Shown: piece after piece, positions 48,263 through 56,537 of the stretch
How the letters are laid out: every line of letters starts with the position of its first letter
Position numbering within the stretch: the stretch's first letter is position 1
Origin: Rhodoferax sp. BAB1
GTDB taxonomy: Bacteria > Pseudomonadota > Gammaproteobacteria > Burkholderiales > Burkholderiaceae_C
Direction of reading: 5' to 3'
Assembly: GCF_013334205.1 (NCBI RefSeq)
Contig: NZ_CP054424.1
Location: forward strand, 2,500,001-2,564,000
DNA: 64,000 nucleotides
Translations under genes and position numbers: made by a program
Notes under the pieces: model-generated
What the model saw: the letters and a program-made list of their open reading frames with translations, nothing else
The model's database searches: none
What the model was told of the DNA's origin: nothing

Positions 48263-49321
48263 TCAGAATCCCGTGACCTGCATGCCGATCGGGTTGCCGG
48301 TCTTGTCCTTGACGGAAGCGATGATCCTGAAGGCCGCCGCCTGCACGCGGGTGGGCAGGCGCACGAAACTGCTCTGCTGCACCAGTTCGTCACCGTGCAT
48401 GAAGGACCAGGCGAAGAACTTCAGGGCGGGCAGGATGTCCTGCGGCTGGTCGGCCACCAGCGGCACGATGGCGAAAGTACCCATGGTGATAGGCCAGGCA
48501 CCGCGTCGGTTCATGTTGGTCAGCGTCGTCGTGAAGTTGCCGCTGCTGACCCAGTCGCTGGCCGACAGCGCGGTGCGGAAGCTTTCGCTGGACGGATTCA
48601 GGAATTCACCCGTGGCATTGGCCAGCTGCACCGGGGTGAGCTGGTATTCACGCACATAACCGAAGTCGACATAGCTGATGCCTCCCACCGTGTCGCGCAC
48701 CGCCTTGGAAACCCCCTCGCTGCCTTTGGCCGCGATGAACTGTGCGGGCCATGCGATGCTGCTCTTGACGCCGAACTGCGCCTGCCAGTCCGGATGCACC
48801 TTGGCCAGATAGTCGGTGTAGTTGTAGGTGGTACCCGAGCCGTCACTGCGCACGATGACCTTGATGGGCAGATTGGGCAGGGCCAGGCCCGGGTTGAGCT
48901 GGGCGATCTCCGGCGCATTCCACTGGCTGAGCTGCCCCATGAAGATGCGCGCCAGCACGTTGCCGTTCAATCGCAGCTGGCCGTCGGCGATCCTGGGCAG
49001 GTTCACCACGGGCGTGATGCCCGTGATGGCGATCGGAAATACGAGCAACCCATCCTTCTCCAGCTCGGCGCGTGTCGGTGCGACGTCGGTCGCGCCATAC
49101 CCCACCTCGCGCGCCTTGATCTTGCGCACGCCGGCCGAAGAGCCTGCCGACTCATAGACCAGCTTGTTGCTGGTGGCCTTCTCATAGGCAGCACCCCAGC
49201 TGCGGTAGATCGGCGCCGCGGCGGACGAGCCGGCCCCCGTGAAAGTATCGGCCCAGGCGCTGCAGACGGTCGCGGCCAGCCATGCGGCGGCAAGTGCCAA
49301 GGAGATCTTCTGTTTCATCAT
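48263..49321 (-). CDS. PstS-like phosphate-binding protein
   Basis: A 352-residue periplasmic substrate-binding protein. A signal peptide (KISLALAAAWLAATVCSAWA) is cleaved near residue 25; the mature part begins TFTGAGSSAAAPIYRSW, the phosphate-contact pattern of PstS, and also has YESAGSSAGVRKI, RSDGSGTTYNYTDYL and GGISYVDFGY. No pstC, pstA, pstB or phoU lies nearby, so it is an orphan binding protein. Two ATG codons (49321 and 49318) are adjacent. Upstream a TGTCATGAAT block resembles half a Pho box, but this is weak. Confidence 0.85.
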   Translation of the reverse strand: MMKQKISLALAAAWLAATVCSAWADTFTGAGSSAAAPIYRSWGAAYEKATSNKLVYESAGSSAGVRKIKAREVGYGATDVAPTRAELEKDGLLVFPIAITGITPVVNLPRIADGQLRLNGNVLARIFMGQLSQWNAPEIAQLNPGLALPNLPIKVIVRSDGSGTTYNYTDYLAKVHPDWQAQFGVKSSIAWPAQFIAAKGSEGVSKAVRDTVGGISYVDFGYVREYQLTPVQLANATGEFLNPSSESFRTALSASDWVSSGNFTTTLTNMNRRGAWPITMGTFAIVPLVADQPQDILPALKFFAWSFMHGDELVQQSSFVRLPTRVQAAAFRIIASVKDKTGNPIGMQVTGF

Positions 49322-49653
49322 TCAATTCCATCTATTCATGACATGACCCACCCGGTTCGCGAAACGCGATCGGAATATCACGTCCTCCGCATAGGCACGG
49401 TCAGACAGGGATCACAGGGGGTAGTCGGACTGACTGGCAGGACCTGCACAGATCCCGCCAAGGGCGCGGGCGAACTGCGAAAAGCAGATACCCGCCCCTG
49501 CATTCTAAGGGAACCAAGGGAAAACCCTTTCCCCCCCGATAAGGCGGAGACACGCCTCTCGCCACTCAGCCGCGCCATCGCAAGGCGCGGCGGGTCACGA
49601 AACGGGCTGGAATACCCGCTGATACGGTGCTGGCCGCGCCGGGCTGAACCGGC
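49322..49653. other. Intergenic region with no supported gene
   Basis: This 332-base interval separates the PstS-like start from the SDR stop. It should hold the PstS promoter (near 49330-49400) and the end of the SDR transcript. A small AAGGG-AAAA-CCCTT hairpin (49516-49529) followed by a C-run is present. No open frame or RNA gene could be supported. Confidence 0.5.
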
Positions 49654-50442
49654 TCAGTACGTGCCGGGATAGGCGCCACCGTCGGCCAGCACGTTCTGGC
49701 CGTTGATGTACCCCCCGTACTGGCTGCACAGGAAGGCGCAGATGGCGCCGAATTCCTCGGGCGTGCCGAAGCGCTGGGCCGGGATGGTCATGCGACGGGC
49801 GTTGGCGATGTCCTCGATGGGCTTGCCGGTCTTCTGCGCCGCACCCGCCATGGTGTGCTTGAGGCGGTCGGTATCGAAGGCGCCGGGCAGCAGGTTGTTG
49901 ATGGTCACGCCCTTGGCCGCGATCTTCGCGTTGCGCGCCACGCCAGCGACGAAGCCCGTCAGGCCGCTGCGCGCACCGTTCGAGAGGCCCAGGATGTCGA
50001 TCGGCGCCTTCACCGCGCTGGAGGTGATGTTGACGATGCGGCCGTAACCACGCGCGGCCATGCCGTCCACCGTGGCCTTGATGAGTTCGATGGGCGTGAG
50101 CATGTTGGCGTCCACCGCCTTGATCCAGGCCTCGCGGTCCCAGTCGCGGAAGTCGCCGGGCGGCGGGCCGCCGGCGTTGGTGACAACGATGTCGAAGTCC
50201 TTGCGCTGGGCGAAGATGGCTTCGCGGCCGGCCACGGTGGTGATGTCCACCGGCACGGCGATGACCTGCACCCCCGGGGCTTCGGCCTTGAGGCTGGCCG
50301 CTGCAGCATGCAAGGCCTCGGCGCCACGCGCCACGATCACCACGTTGACGCCTTCGCGCGCCAGCGCCTGCGCGCAGCCATAGCCCAGGCCCTTGCTCGC
50401 GCCGCCGACCAGCGCCCACTTGCCTTTGATTCCGAGATCCAT
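49654..50442 (-). CDS. SDR-family protein with altered active site
   Basis: A 262-residue short-chain dehydrogenase/reductase fold. The NAD(P)-binding glycine motif GGASKGLGYGCA and the NAGGPPPG segment are good, and the active-site serine is in VNITSSAVKAP. However, the YxxxK pair expected next is replaced by LGLSNGARSGL, with no Tyr and no Lys at those positions. It may therefore use another mechanism or not be an oxidoreductase. The C-terminus GTPEEFGAICAFLCSQYGGYINGQNVLADGG is the usual SDR end. A minus-strand gene, 75 bases after the upstream DMT gene. Confidence 0.85.
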   Translation of the reverse strand: MDLGIKGKWALVGGASKGLGYGCAQALAREGVNVVIVARGAEALHAAAASLKAEAPGVQVIAVPVDITTVAGREAIFAQRKDFDIVVTNAGGPPPGDFRDWDREAWIKAVDANMLTPIELIKATVDGMAARGYGRIVNITSSAVKAPIDILGLSNGARSGLTGFVAGVARNAKIAAKGVTINNLLPGAFDTDRLKHTMAGAAQKTGKPIEDIANARRMTIPAQRFGTPEEFGAICAFLCSQYGGYINGQNVLADGGAYPGTY

Positions 50443-50517
50443 GATGTTTTCCTGTGAGTAAAAGTCGAATGAGAGAAATGATACGTGGGCGGTCGAGTCC
50501 CCGCCGCGGCCAGGCCT

Positions 50518-51429
50518 TCAGTCGGCGGGCAGGCGCGCGGCCCGGCTGAACACGAAGATGCCGGCCAGCACCAGCGCGGTACCGGCCACCACCCAGCCGG
50601 TGAAGGGTTCGCCCAGCAGCCACACGCCCATGAGGATGGTGGACATGGGGCCCACCATGCCGGCCTGCGCCGCCGCGCCGGCACCAATGCGCTCCACCGC
50701 CATCATGACCAGCAGCACCGGCACCGCCGTGCAGGCCGTGGCATTGAGCAGGGAGAGCCAGAGCACCTCGGGTGCCACCTGCGCCGCCGACAGCGGGCGC
50801 AGCAGCACGAACTGCAAAAGGCAGAGCCCGCAGGCCACACTGGTCGCCAGCCCGACCAGGCGCAGCGAACCCAGGCGCTGCACCAGTTCGCCGCTGTAGC
50901 TCAGATAGATGGAATAACTGACGGCGCTCAGGAACACGAGCAGCGAACCCCAGGCCACGTCGGCACCGGCCAGCGTGGCCTCGCGGCCGAACACCAGCAG
51001 CACACCCAGATAGCTGATCCCCATGCCCACCGCCTGCAGACGGCTGATGCGCCGGCCATAGAGCAGGAAACCGAGCAGCAGCACGATGGTGGGCGTGAGG
51101 TAGAGGATGAGCCGCTCCAGCGAAGCCGTGATCCAGGCCAGCCCCGCGAAGTCCAGGAAGCTGGCCAGGTAATAACCGCAGAAGCCCAGGCCCAGCACGC
51201 CCAGCCAGTCGCGCCGGGTCAACGCCGCCCTGCCCCGGCTGGCCCACACCGCCATGGCCAGGAACAGCGGCAAGGCAAACAGCATGCGGTACATGATGAG
51301 CGTGACCGCATCGACCCCGTAGCGGTAGGCCAGCTTGACGATGATCGCCTTGCCGCTGAAGGCGATGGCACCCACCACCGCGAACAGCAGGCCGAATGCT
51401 ATATTTTTAGTAGCGTCTGGCGCTGTCAC
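50518..51429 (-). CDS. EamA-type transporter coupled to gamma-glutamyltransferase
   Basis: About 303 residues when started at the GTG at 51429 (VTAPDATKNIAFGLLF); ten membrane helices in two EamA repeats (IAFSGKAIIVKLAYRYG; VPVLLVMMAVERIGAGAAAQAG). An ATG at 51489 would add a 20-residue Arg-rich extension overlapping ggt coding and looks spurious. Starting at 51429 places it 10 bases after the ggt stop, so it is in one transcript with ggt. Export or import of a small amino-acid-like substrate is inferred from the class only. Confidence 0.8.
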   Translation of the reverse strand: MTAPDATKNIAFGLLFAVVGAIAFSGKAIIVKLAYRYGVDAVTLIMYRMLFALPLFLAMAVWASRGRAALTRRDWLGVLGLGFCGYYLASFLDFAGLAWITASLERLILYLTPTIVLLLGFLLYGRRISRLQAVGMGISYLGVLLVFGREATLAGADVAWGSLLVFLSAVSYSIYLSYSGELVQRLGSLRLVGLATSVACGLCLLQFVLLRPLSAAQVAPEVLWLSLLNATACTAVPVLLVMMAVERIGAGAAAQAGMVGPMSTILMGVWLLGEPFTGWVVAGTALVLAGIFVFSRAARLPAD

Positions 51430-51439
51430 GAAAGCAGGC

Positions 51440-53062
51440 TCAGAAACCGGCCGCCTGGCCGTCGCGGCGCGGGTCACTCGCCGCCACATACCCTTCGACC
51501 TTGGGATCGCCCGCGCGCCAGATGAACTGGCCGGCGCCGAAGTCCTGGTAGGAGTCGTTGATCACTTCCATGCGGTGGCCGCGCGCCGACAGGCCCTGCA
51601 CCGTGGCCGGGTTCATCGTGGCTTCGACGTTGATCTCGAAGCCCGCGTTGTAGCGCCAGCGCGGCGCATCGCAGGCGGTCTGCGGGTTCTGGCCGTAGTC
51701 CAGCATGCGCACCAGGGTCTGCAGGTGTCCCTGGGGCTGCATATTGCCGCCCATCACGCCGAAGCTCATGACCGGCTGGCCGTCCTTCGTGAGGAAGGCC
51801 GGGATGATGGTGTGGATGGGGCGCTTGCCCGGTGCCACGAGGTTGGCCGTGTTGTTGCCGGCCGGGTCCACGTTGAAACCGTGGCCGCGGTTCTGCAGGC
51901 TGATGCCGAAGGTCGGCTCCACACAGCCCGAGCCGAAGCCCATGAAGTTGCTCTGGATGAAGCTGATCATCATGCCGTTCTCGTCGGCCGCCGTCAGGTA
52001 GATGGTGCCGCCCTTGACCGGGTTGCCGGCCTTGAAGTCCTGCGCCTTGTTCATGTCGATGAGTTTGGCGCGGCTGGCCAGGTAGGCGTCGTCCAGCATC
52101 TGCTCGGGCGTCACGTGCATGGCCGAGGGCTCGGCCACGTAGCGGTAGACGTCGGCGAAGGCCAGCTTCATGGCCTCGATCTGCAGGTGCTGCGAGTCCA
52201 CGCTGTCCACGGGCAGGCTGCCCAGGTCGAACTTGTCCAGGATGCCCAGCGCCATCTGCGCGGCGATGCCCTGCCCGTTGGGCGGGATCTCGTGCAGGGT
52301 GTGGCCACGGTAGTTCTTGGCCAGGGGCTGCACCCACTCGGGCTGGTAGGCGGCCAGGTCGCTGGCCTTCAGGACGCCGCCGCACTCGGCAGCGAAGCTG
52401 GCCAGGGCCTGGGCGATCTCGCCGCGGTAATAGGCTTCGCCCTTGGTCTGGGCGATGGCGCGCAGCGCGCGCGCGGCGGCCTTGAACTGGAACAGCTCGC
52501 CAACATTCGGCGCCCGGCCCCAGGGCAGGAAGCTCTGGGCAAAACCCGGCACGCTCTTGAGTTCGGGCGTGGCGGCGGCCCATTTCTGCTGCACCACCAC
52601 AGGAATCAGGTAACCGCGCTCGGCGATCTCGATGGCCGGCGCCAGCAGGTCCGCAAAAGGCAGCTTGCCGAAACGATCGCTCAAGGCCACCCAGCCGGCC
52701 ACGGCGCCGGGCACGGTGACGGAATCGATGCCTCGTTTGGGCGGCATCTTCGCGCCGTCGCCGTACTTGGAACGGAAGTACTCGGGTGTCCAGCCCTGCG
52801 GCGCGCGGCCCGAGGCATTGAGGCCGTGCAGTTCCTTGCCGTCCCAGAGGATGGCAAAGGCGTCACTGCCCAGGCCGTTGCTGACCGGCTCGCAGATCAT
52901 CATCGCCGCCGCCGCGGCAATGGCCGCGTCCACCGCGTTGCCGCCGTTTTGCAGCATGCGCAGACCAGCCTGCGCGGCCAGCGGGTGCGAGGTGGAGACG
53001 ACGTTGCGCGCGAAGACGGGCAGGCGGGTGCTGGTGTAGGGGGTGCTGTAGTTGAAGTTCAT
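51440..53062 (-). CDS. Gamma-glutamyltransferase family protein
   Basis: A 540-residue Ntn-hydrolase of the gamma-glutamyltranspeptidase family. The large-subunit part has VVSTSHPLAAQAGLRML, GGNAVDAAIAAAAAMM and GLGSDAFAI. The self-cleaving Thr should be the Thr of KGGTIYLTAAD, with FGSGCV and GGNMQPQGH following in the small subunit. No signal peptide is visible, so a cytosolic, YwrD/glutathione-hydrolase-like member is likely. It precedes the DMT transporter by 10 bases. Confidence 0.9.
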   Translation of the reverse strand: MNFNYSTPYTSTRLPVFARNVVSTSHPLAAQAGLRMLQNGGNAVDAAIAAAAAMMICEPVSNGLGSDAFAILWDGKELHGLNASGRAPQGWTPEYFRSKYGDGAKMPPKRGIDSVTVPGAVAGWVALSDRFGKLPFADLLAPAIEIAERGYLIPVVVQQKWAAATPELKSVPGFAQSFLPWGRAPNVGELFQFKAAARALRAIAQTKGEAYYRGEIAQALASFAAECGGVLKASDLAAYQPEWVQPLAKNYRGHTLHEIPPNGQGIAAQMALGILDKFDLGSLPVDSVDSQHLQIEAMKLAFADVYRYVAEPSAMHVTPEQMLDDAYLASRAKLIDMNKAQDFKAGNPVKGGTIYLTAADENGMMISFIQSNFMGFGSGCVEPTFGISLQNRGHGFNVDPAGNNTANLVAPGKRPIHTIIPAFLTKDGQPVMSFGVMGGNMQPQGHLQTLVRMLDYGQNPQTACDAPRWRYNAGFEINVEATMNPATVQGLSARGHRMEVINDSYQDFGAGQFIWRAGDPKVEGYVAASDPRRDGQAAGF

Positions 53063-53181
53063 GAATCAGGATCTCGTCACTTTGAATCTGTCGTTTGCCA
53101 AATTGCTAAAGCGGGGACGCCGTGGAACCGGCCTCGCCGGGCCACTGGCGTCATCCCCCTGCGGGGCTGAGGGCCGCGGCT

Positions 53182-53263
53182 CCAAGCCTGCCTGCGCAGG
53201 CTTGGACGACCCGAAGAGCTTTCGCCTCTGGCGAAGGCTCCGAGGCGCCCCTCGAGGCGCCTC
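53182..53263. repeat. Three consecutive hairpins between tctC and ggt
   Basis: Hairpin 1: CCAAGCCTGC/GCAGGCTTGG (53182-53205, 4-base loop). Hairpin 2: GAGCTTTCGCC/GGCGAAGGCTC (53216-53240). Hairpin 3: GAGGCGCC/GGCGCCTC (53242-53263). They follow one another directly downstream of the tctC stop and upstream of ggt on the minus strand, without T-runs. They may stabilise the tct message or act as Rho-dependent or attenuation structures. Confidence 0.6.
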
Positions 53264-53274
53264 AGGCGGCTTCA

Positions 53275-54234
53275 TTAATCCGCAGTAATTTTGCGCTCGG
53301 TGATGACTTTCTTCCACTTGGCGGATTCGGAGCGCACCACCGTGGCGAAAGCCTGCGGGGTGCCACCCGTCGTTTCGGCCCCCAGGCGGGCAAAGCGCTC
53401 CTTCAGCTCGGGCTCGGCCAGCGCGGCATTCACCGCCTGGTTGACACGGGCCACGATCTCCGGCGACAGGCCACGCGGTCCAAAGACACCGAACCAGGTG
53501 ACGGACTCGAAACCAGGCAAGACCTCGGACACCGCCGGCAGTTCGGGAGCCAGCGCGCTGCGCTTGGGGCTGGTCACGGCCAGCGCGCGCAATTTGCCGT
53601 CGCGCACATGGGGCATGCCCGACACGATGGAATCGAACAGCACGTCCACCTTGCCGCTGATCAGGTCAGCGATCGAGAGGCCGGTGCCCCGGTAGGGAAT
53701 GTGCACGAGGAAGGTGCCCGACTGCGCCTTGAAGTTCTCGGTGGACAGGTTGGAGATGGTGCCGTTGCCGCTGGAGGCGTAGTTCAACCGCCCGGGGTTC
53801 TTGCGCGCATGGTCGATGAATTCGCGCAGGTTCTTCGCCGGCGAACTCAGGGGCACCAGGATCACCTGCGGCGAACTGGCCACGTAGACGATGGGCGTGA
53901 AATCGGTCTCGGCGTTGTAGGGGATCCGGGGGTTGATGGCCGGGCCGATGCTGTGGGTGCTCGAGGTGGTGAGCAGCAGGGTGTAGCCGTCGGGCGCGGC
54001 CTGGGCACCGGCCAGCGCGCCGATGGTGCCACCGGCCCCGGGCTTGTTGTCGACCACGATGGACTGGCCCAGCTTCTTGCTGAGCTCCTGCGAGAGAGCG
54101 CGCGCGAGGATGTCGGTGGCGCCGCCCGCGGGGAAAGGCACGACCAGGCGCAGCGGCTTGGCCGGCCAGGTCTGCGCCGAGACCGACAGGCTCAGGCCGA
54201 CGGCCAGCAGGCCGAGCAGGGTTTTGAATTTCAT
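53275..54234 (-). CDS. tctC: Tripartite tricarboxylate transporter substrate-binding protein (Bug/TctC)
   Basis: A 319-residue periplasmic binding protein of the Bug family. A signal peptide (KFKTLLGLLAVGLSLSVSA) precedes the mature QTWPAKPLRLVVPFPAGGATDI, whose P-A-G-G-x-x-D motif binds the carboxylate of the ligand; YASSGNGTISNL and IPYRGTG line the rest of the pocket. It delivers a carboxylic acid to the TctA/TctB permease. Genes lie in order tctB, tctA, tctC. Confidence 0.92.
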   Translation of the reverse strand: MKFKTLLGLLAVGLSLSVSAQTWPAKPLRLVVPFPAGGATDILARALSQELSKKLGQSIVVDNKPGAGGTIGALAGAQAAPDGYTLLLTTSSTHSIGPAINPRIPYNAETDFTPIVYVASSPQVILVPLSSPAKNLREFIDHARKNPGRLNYASSGNGTISNLSTENFKAQSGTFLVHIPYRGTGLSIADLISGKVDVLFDSIVSGMPHVRDGKLRALAVTSPKRSALAPELPAVSEVLPGFESVTWFGVFGPRGLSPEIVARVNQAVNAALAEPELKERFARLGAETTGGTPQAFATVVRSESAKWKKVITERKITAD

Positions 54235-54270
54235 CGGGGTCTCTCCTCTGTAGGGCTACCGAAAAGGCAA

Positions 54271-54294
54271 GAACGGCACCCATGGGTGCCGTTC
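54271..54294. repeat. Perfect 24-bp palindrome between tctA and tctC
   Basis: GAACGGCACCCA and its complement read without interruption (54271-54294). It is centred between the tctA stop and the tctC start. With no loop it could be a regulator site or, as RNA, a stable hairpin that raises tctC expression over tctA. Confidence 0.65.
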
Positions 54295-54315
54295 TGGTCG
54301 GGGCATGGCAGGAAC

Positions 54316-55827
54316 TCAGTCTTCGACGAAGGCTTCCTCGCGCTTGGACTTGATCGCCGGCAGCATCACGATCACCAGCAGCAGCAGGGCCAGGGCCAGC
54401 AGCGAAGCCGAGATCGGACGCGTCACCAGCACGCTCCAGTCGCCCCGCGACAGCAGCAGGGCGCGGCGCAGGTTCTCTTCCATCATCGGGCCCAGGATGA
54501 AACCCAGCAGCAGCGGAGCCGGCTCGACGCCCACCTTGAAGAAGATGGTTCCGACGACACCGAACATGGCCACCATCCAGATGTCCCAGGTGTTGTTGTT
54601 CGTGGAATACACACCAACCGCGCAGAACAGCACGATGGCCGGGAACAGCCAGCGGTAGGGCACGGTCAGCAGCTTGATCCAGATGCCGATCAGCGGCAGG
54701 TTCAGCACCACCAGCATCAGGTTGCCGATCCACATGGATGCGATCAGGCCCCAGAACAGCTCGGGGTTGCTGGTCATCACCTGCGGGCCGGGCTGGATGT
54801 TGTGGATGGTCATGGCACCGACCATCAGCGCCATCACGGCATTGGGCGGAATGCCCAGCGTCAGCAGCGGGATGAAGGAGGTCTGGGAACCGGCATTGTT
54901 GGCCGACTCGGGCGCGGCCACGCCGCGGATATTGCCCTGGCCGAAGGGCACTTCGCCTTTCTTGAGCTTGGTCTTCTTCTCGATGGTGTAGGCCGCAAAG
55001 GCCGACAGCAGCGCACCACCGCCGGGCAGGATGCCCAGGATCGAACCGATGGTCGTGCCGCGCAGCACAGCCGGGGCCATGCGCTTGAAGTCCTCGAGCG
55101 AGGGGTAGAGGTGGGTCACCTTGGCCGTGAAGACCTCGCGATGTTCTTCGGGCATCGACAGGTTCTTGATGATCTCGCCGTAGCCGAACACGCCCATGGC
55201 GATCACGATGAAGCCCAGGCCGTCGGTCAGTTCCGGGATGTCGAAGGAGTAACGCGCCACACCCGAGTTCACGTCGGTGCCGATCAGGCCCAGCAGCAGG
55301 CCCAGCACGATCATGGCGATGGCCTTGAGCAGCGAGCCGGAAGCCAGCACCACGGCGCCGACCAGACCCGCCACCATCAGCGAGAAATACTCGGCCGGGC
55401 CGAACTTGAAGGCCACCTCGGTCAGCGGCAGGGCAAAACCCGCCAGGATCAGGGTGCCGACGCAGCCGGCGAAGAAGGAGCCCAGGCCGGCAGCAGCCAG
55501 CGCCGGACCGGCACGGCCCTTGCGGGCCATCTGGTAGCCGTCGATGATGGTCACCACCGAGGACGACTCACCCGGCAGGTTGACCAGGATGGCCGTGGTG
55601 GAGCCGCCGTACTGGGCGCCGTAGTAGATACCGGCCAGCATGATCAGCGCGGCCACCGGGGGCAGCGCATAAGTGGCCGGCAGCAGCATGGAGATGGTGG
55701 CGATCGGGCCAACACCCGGCAACACGCCGATCAGGGTGCCCAGCAGCACGCCAATGAAGCAGTACAGCAGGTTCTGGAACGTGAAAGCCACGCCAAAACC
55801 CAGGGACAGATGGTCAAGGAGTTCCAT
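54316..55827 (-). CDS. tctA: Tripartite tricarboxylate transporter large membrane subunit
   Basis: A 503-residue membrane protein with about 12 helices, the permease of TTT transporters. Family markers: GVLPGVGPIATISMLLP near residues 37-53 and GILPGGGALLSAFAAY in the second half, which are the paired transport motifs. It uses the cation gradient to import the carboxylate delivered by TctC. tctB precedes it by 13 bases. Confidence 0.95.
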   Translation of the reverse strand: MELLDHLSLGFGVAFTFQNLLYCFIGVLLGTLIGVLPGVGPIATISMLLPATYALPPVAALIMLAGIYYGAQYGGSTTAILVNLPGESSSVVTIIDGYQMARKGRAGPALAAAGLGSFFAGCVGTLILAGFALPLTEVAFKFGPAEYFSLMVAGLVGAVVLASGSLLKAIAMIVLGLLLGLIGTDVNSGVARYSFDIPELTDGLGFIVIAMGVFGYGEIIKNLSMPEEHREVFTAKVTHLYPSLEDFKRMAPAVLRGTTIGSILGILPGGGALLSAFAAYTIEKKTKLKKGEVPFGQGNIRGVAAPESANNAGSQTSFIPLLTLGIPPNAVMALMVGAMTIHNIQPGPQVMTSNPELFWGLIASMWIGNLMLVVLNLPLIGIWIKLLTVPYRWLFPAIVLFCAVGVYSTNNNTWDIWMVAMFGVVGTIFFKVGVEPAPLLLGFILGPMMEENLRRALLLSRGDWSVLVTRPISASLLALALLLLVIVMLPAIKSKREEAFVED

Positions 55828-55840
55828 TTTTTTGTCTTTC

Positions 55841-56326
55841 TCAGCCGGTGATGAAGGCAGGCCAGATCTGGAACTGCAGATTGAGCAATTTCACGAAGGC
55901 GCCATAACTGATGATGGCCAGGATGGTGGCCAGGATCAGCACGCTCTTGAGCCGGAACTGCTTGTCGGCCAGGCTGGCCACGATGGTCAGGCCATAGATG
56001 CCGACCACCAGACCCATGGCGGGAATACCGAGCTTGGGCAGACCGCCGAGCAGGATGCCGAACAGCACGTTGGCACCGATGATGCAGGCCAGGGGACGCA
56101 GGGCCACCTTGCCCATCCTGGCCCCCTCCTTGCCTGCCATGCCCTTGAGCATGATGATGCCGCCCAGGATGGTCAGGATCACGCCCAGGCCCAGCGGGAA
56201 GTAACCGGGACCCATACGGGCACCGGTACCGATGTTGTAGTTGGTCGCACCGATGGCGAAAGCCAGACCCACGGCGGCAAACAGCACGCCCGCGAAAAAG
56301 TCCTCTTCACTCTTGATGAATTTCAC
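55841..56326 (-). CDS. tctB: Tripartite tricarboxylate transporter small membrane subunit
   Basis: A 161-residue TctB-type protein with four membrane helices. The GTG at 56326 is chosen because a GGAG ribosome site lies 8 bases upstream and the sequence KFIKSEEDFFAGVLFAAVG is the family start; the open frame further upstream is not conserved. The small subunit supports TctA. It is the first gene of the operon. Confidence 0.9.
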   Translation of the reverse strand: MKFIKSEEDFFAGVLFAAVGLAFAIGATNYNIGTGARMGPGYFPLGLGVILTILGGIIMLKGMAGKEGARMGKVALRPLACIIGANVLFGILLGGLPKLGIPAMGLVVGIYGLTIVASLADKQFRLKSVLILATILAIISYGAFVKLLNLQFQIWPAFITG

Positions 56327-56537
56327 AAACAGTCTCCTACGGGTCGAAAGCCCGAAACACAGGCGATTCTGCCCCGGAAAACATCTGTTGCTGAATGTGG
56401 GTTTCACCTATCCGGGCCGGCAGAACATGTGGACTCCACCTATCCCCACACGGTATTCAGAACCAGCGCTCCGGGAATACCCTAGGTTCTCCGGCAGCGA
56501 CGCGCCATCGTGGGGCAAGGCCCTGACACGGGCTGTC

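Noticed and set aside
53122..55851. 909-codon plus-strand open frame opposite tctC and tctA
   Set aside because: Low-complexity Gln/His/Gly-rich antisense translation of transporter genes.
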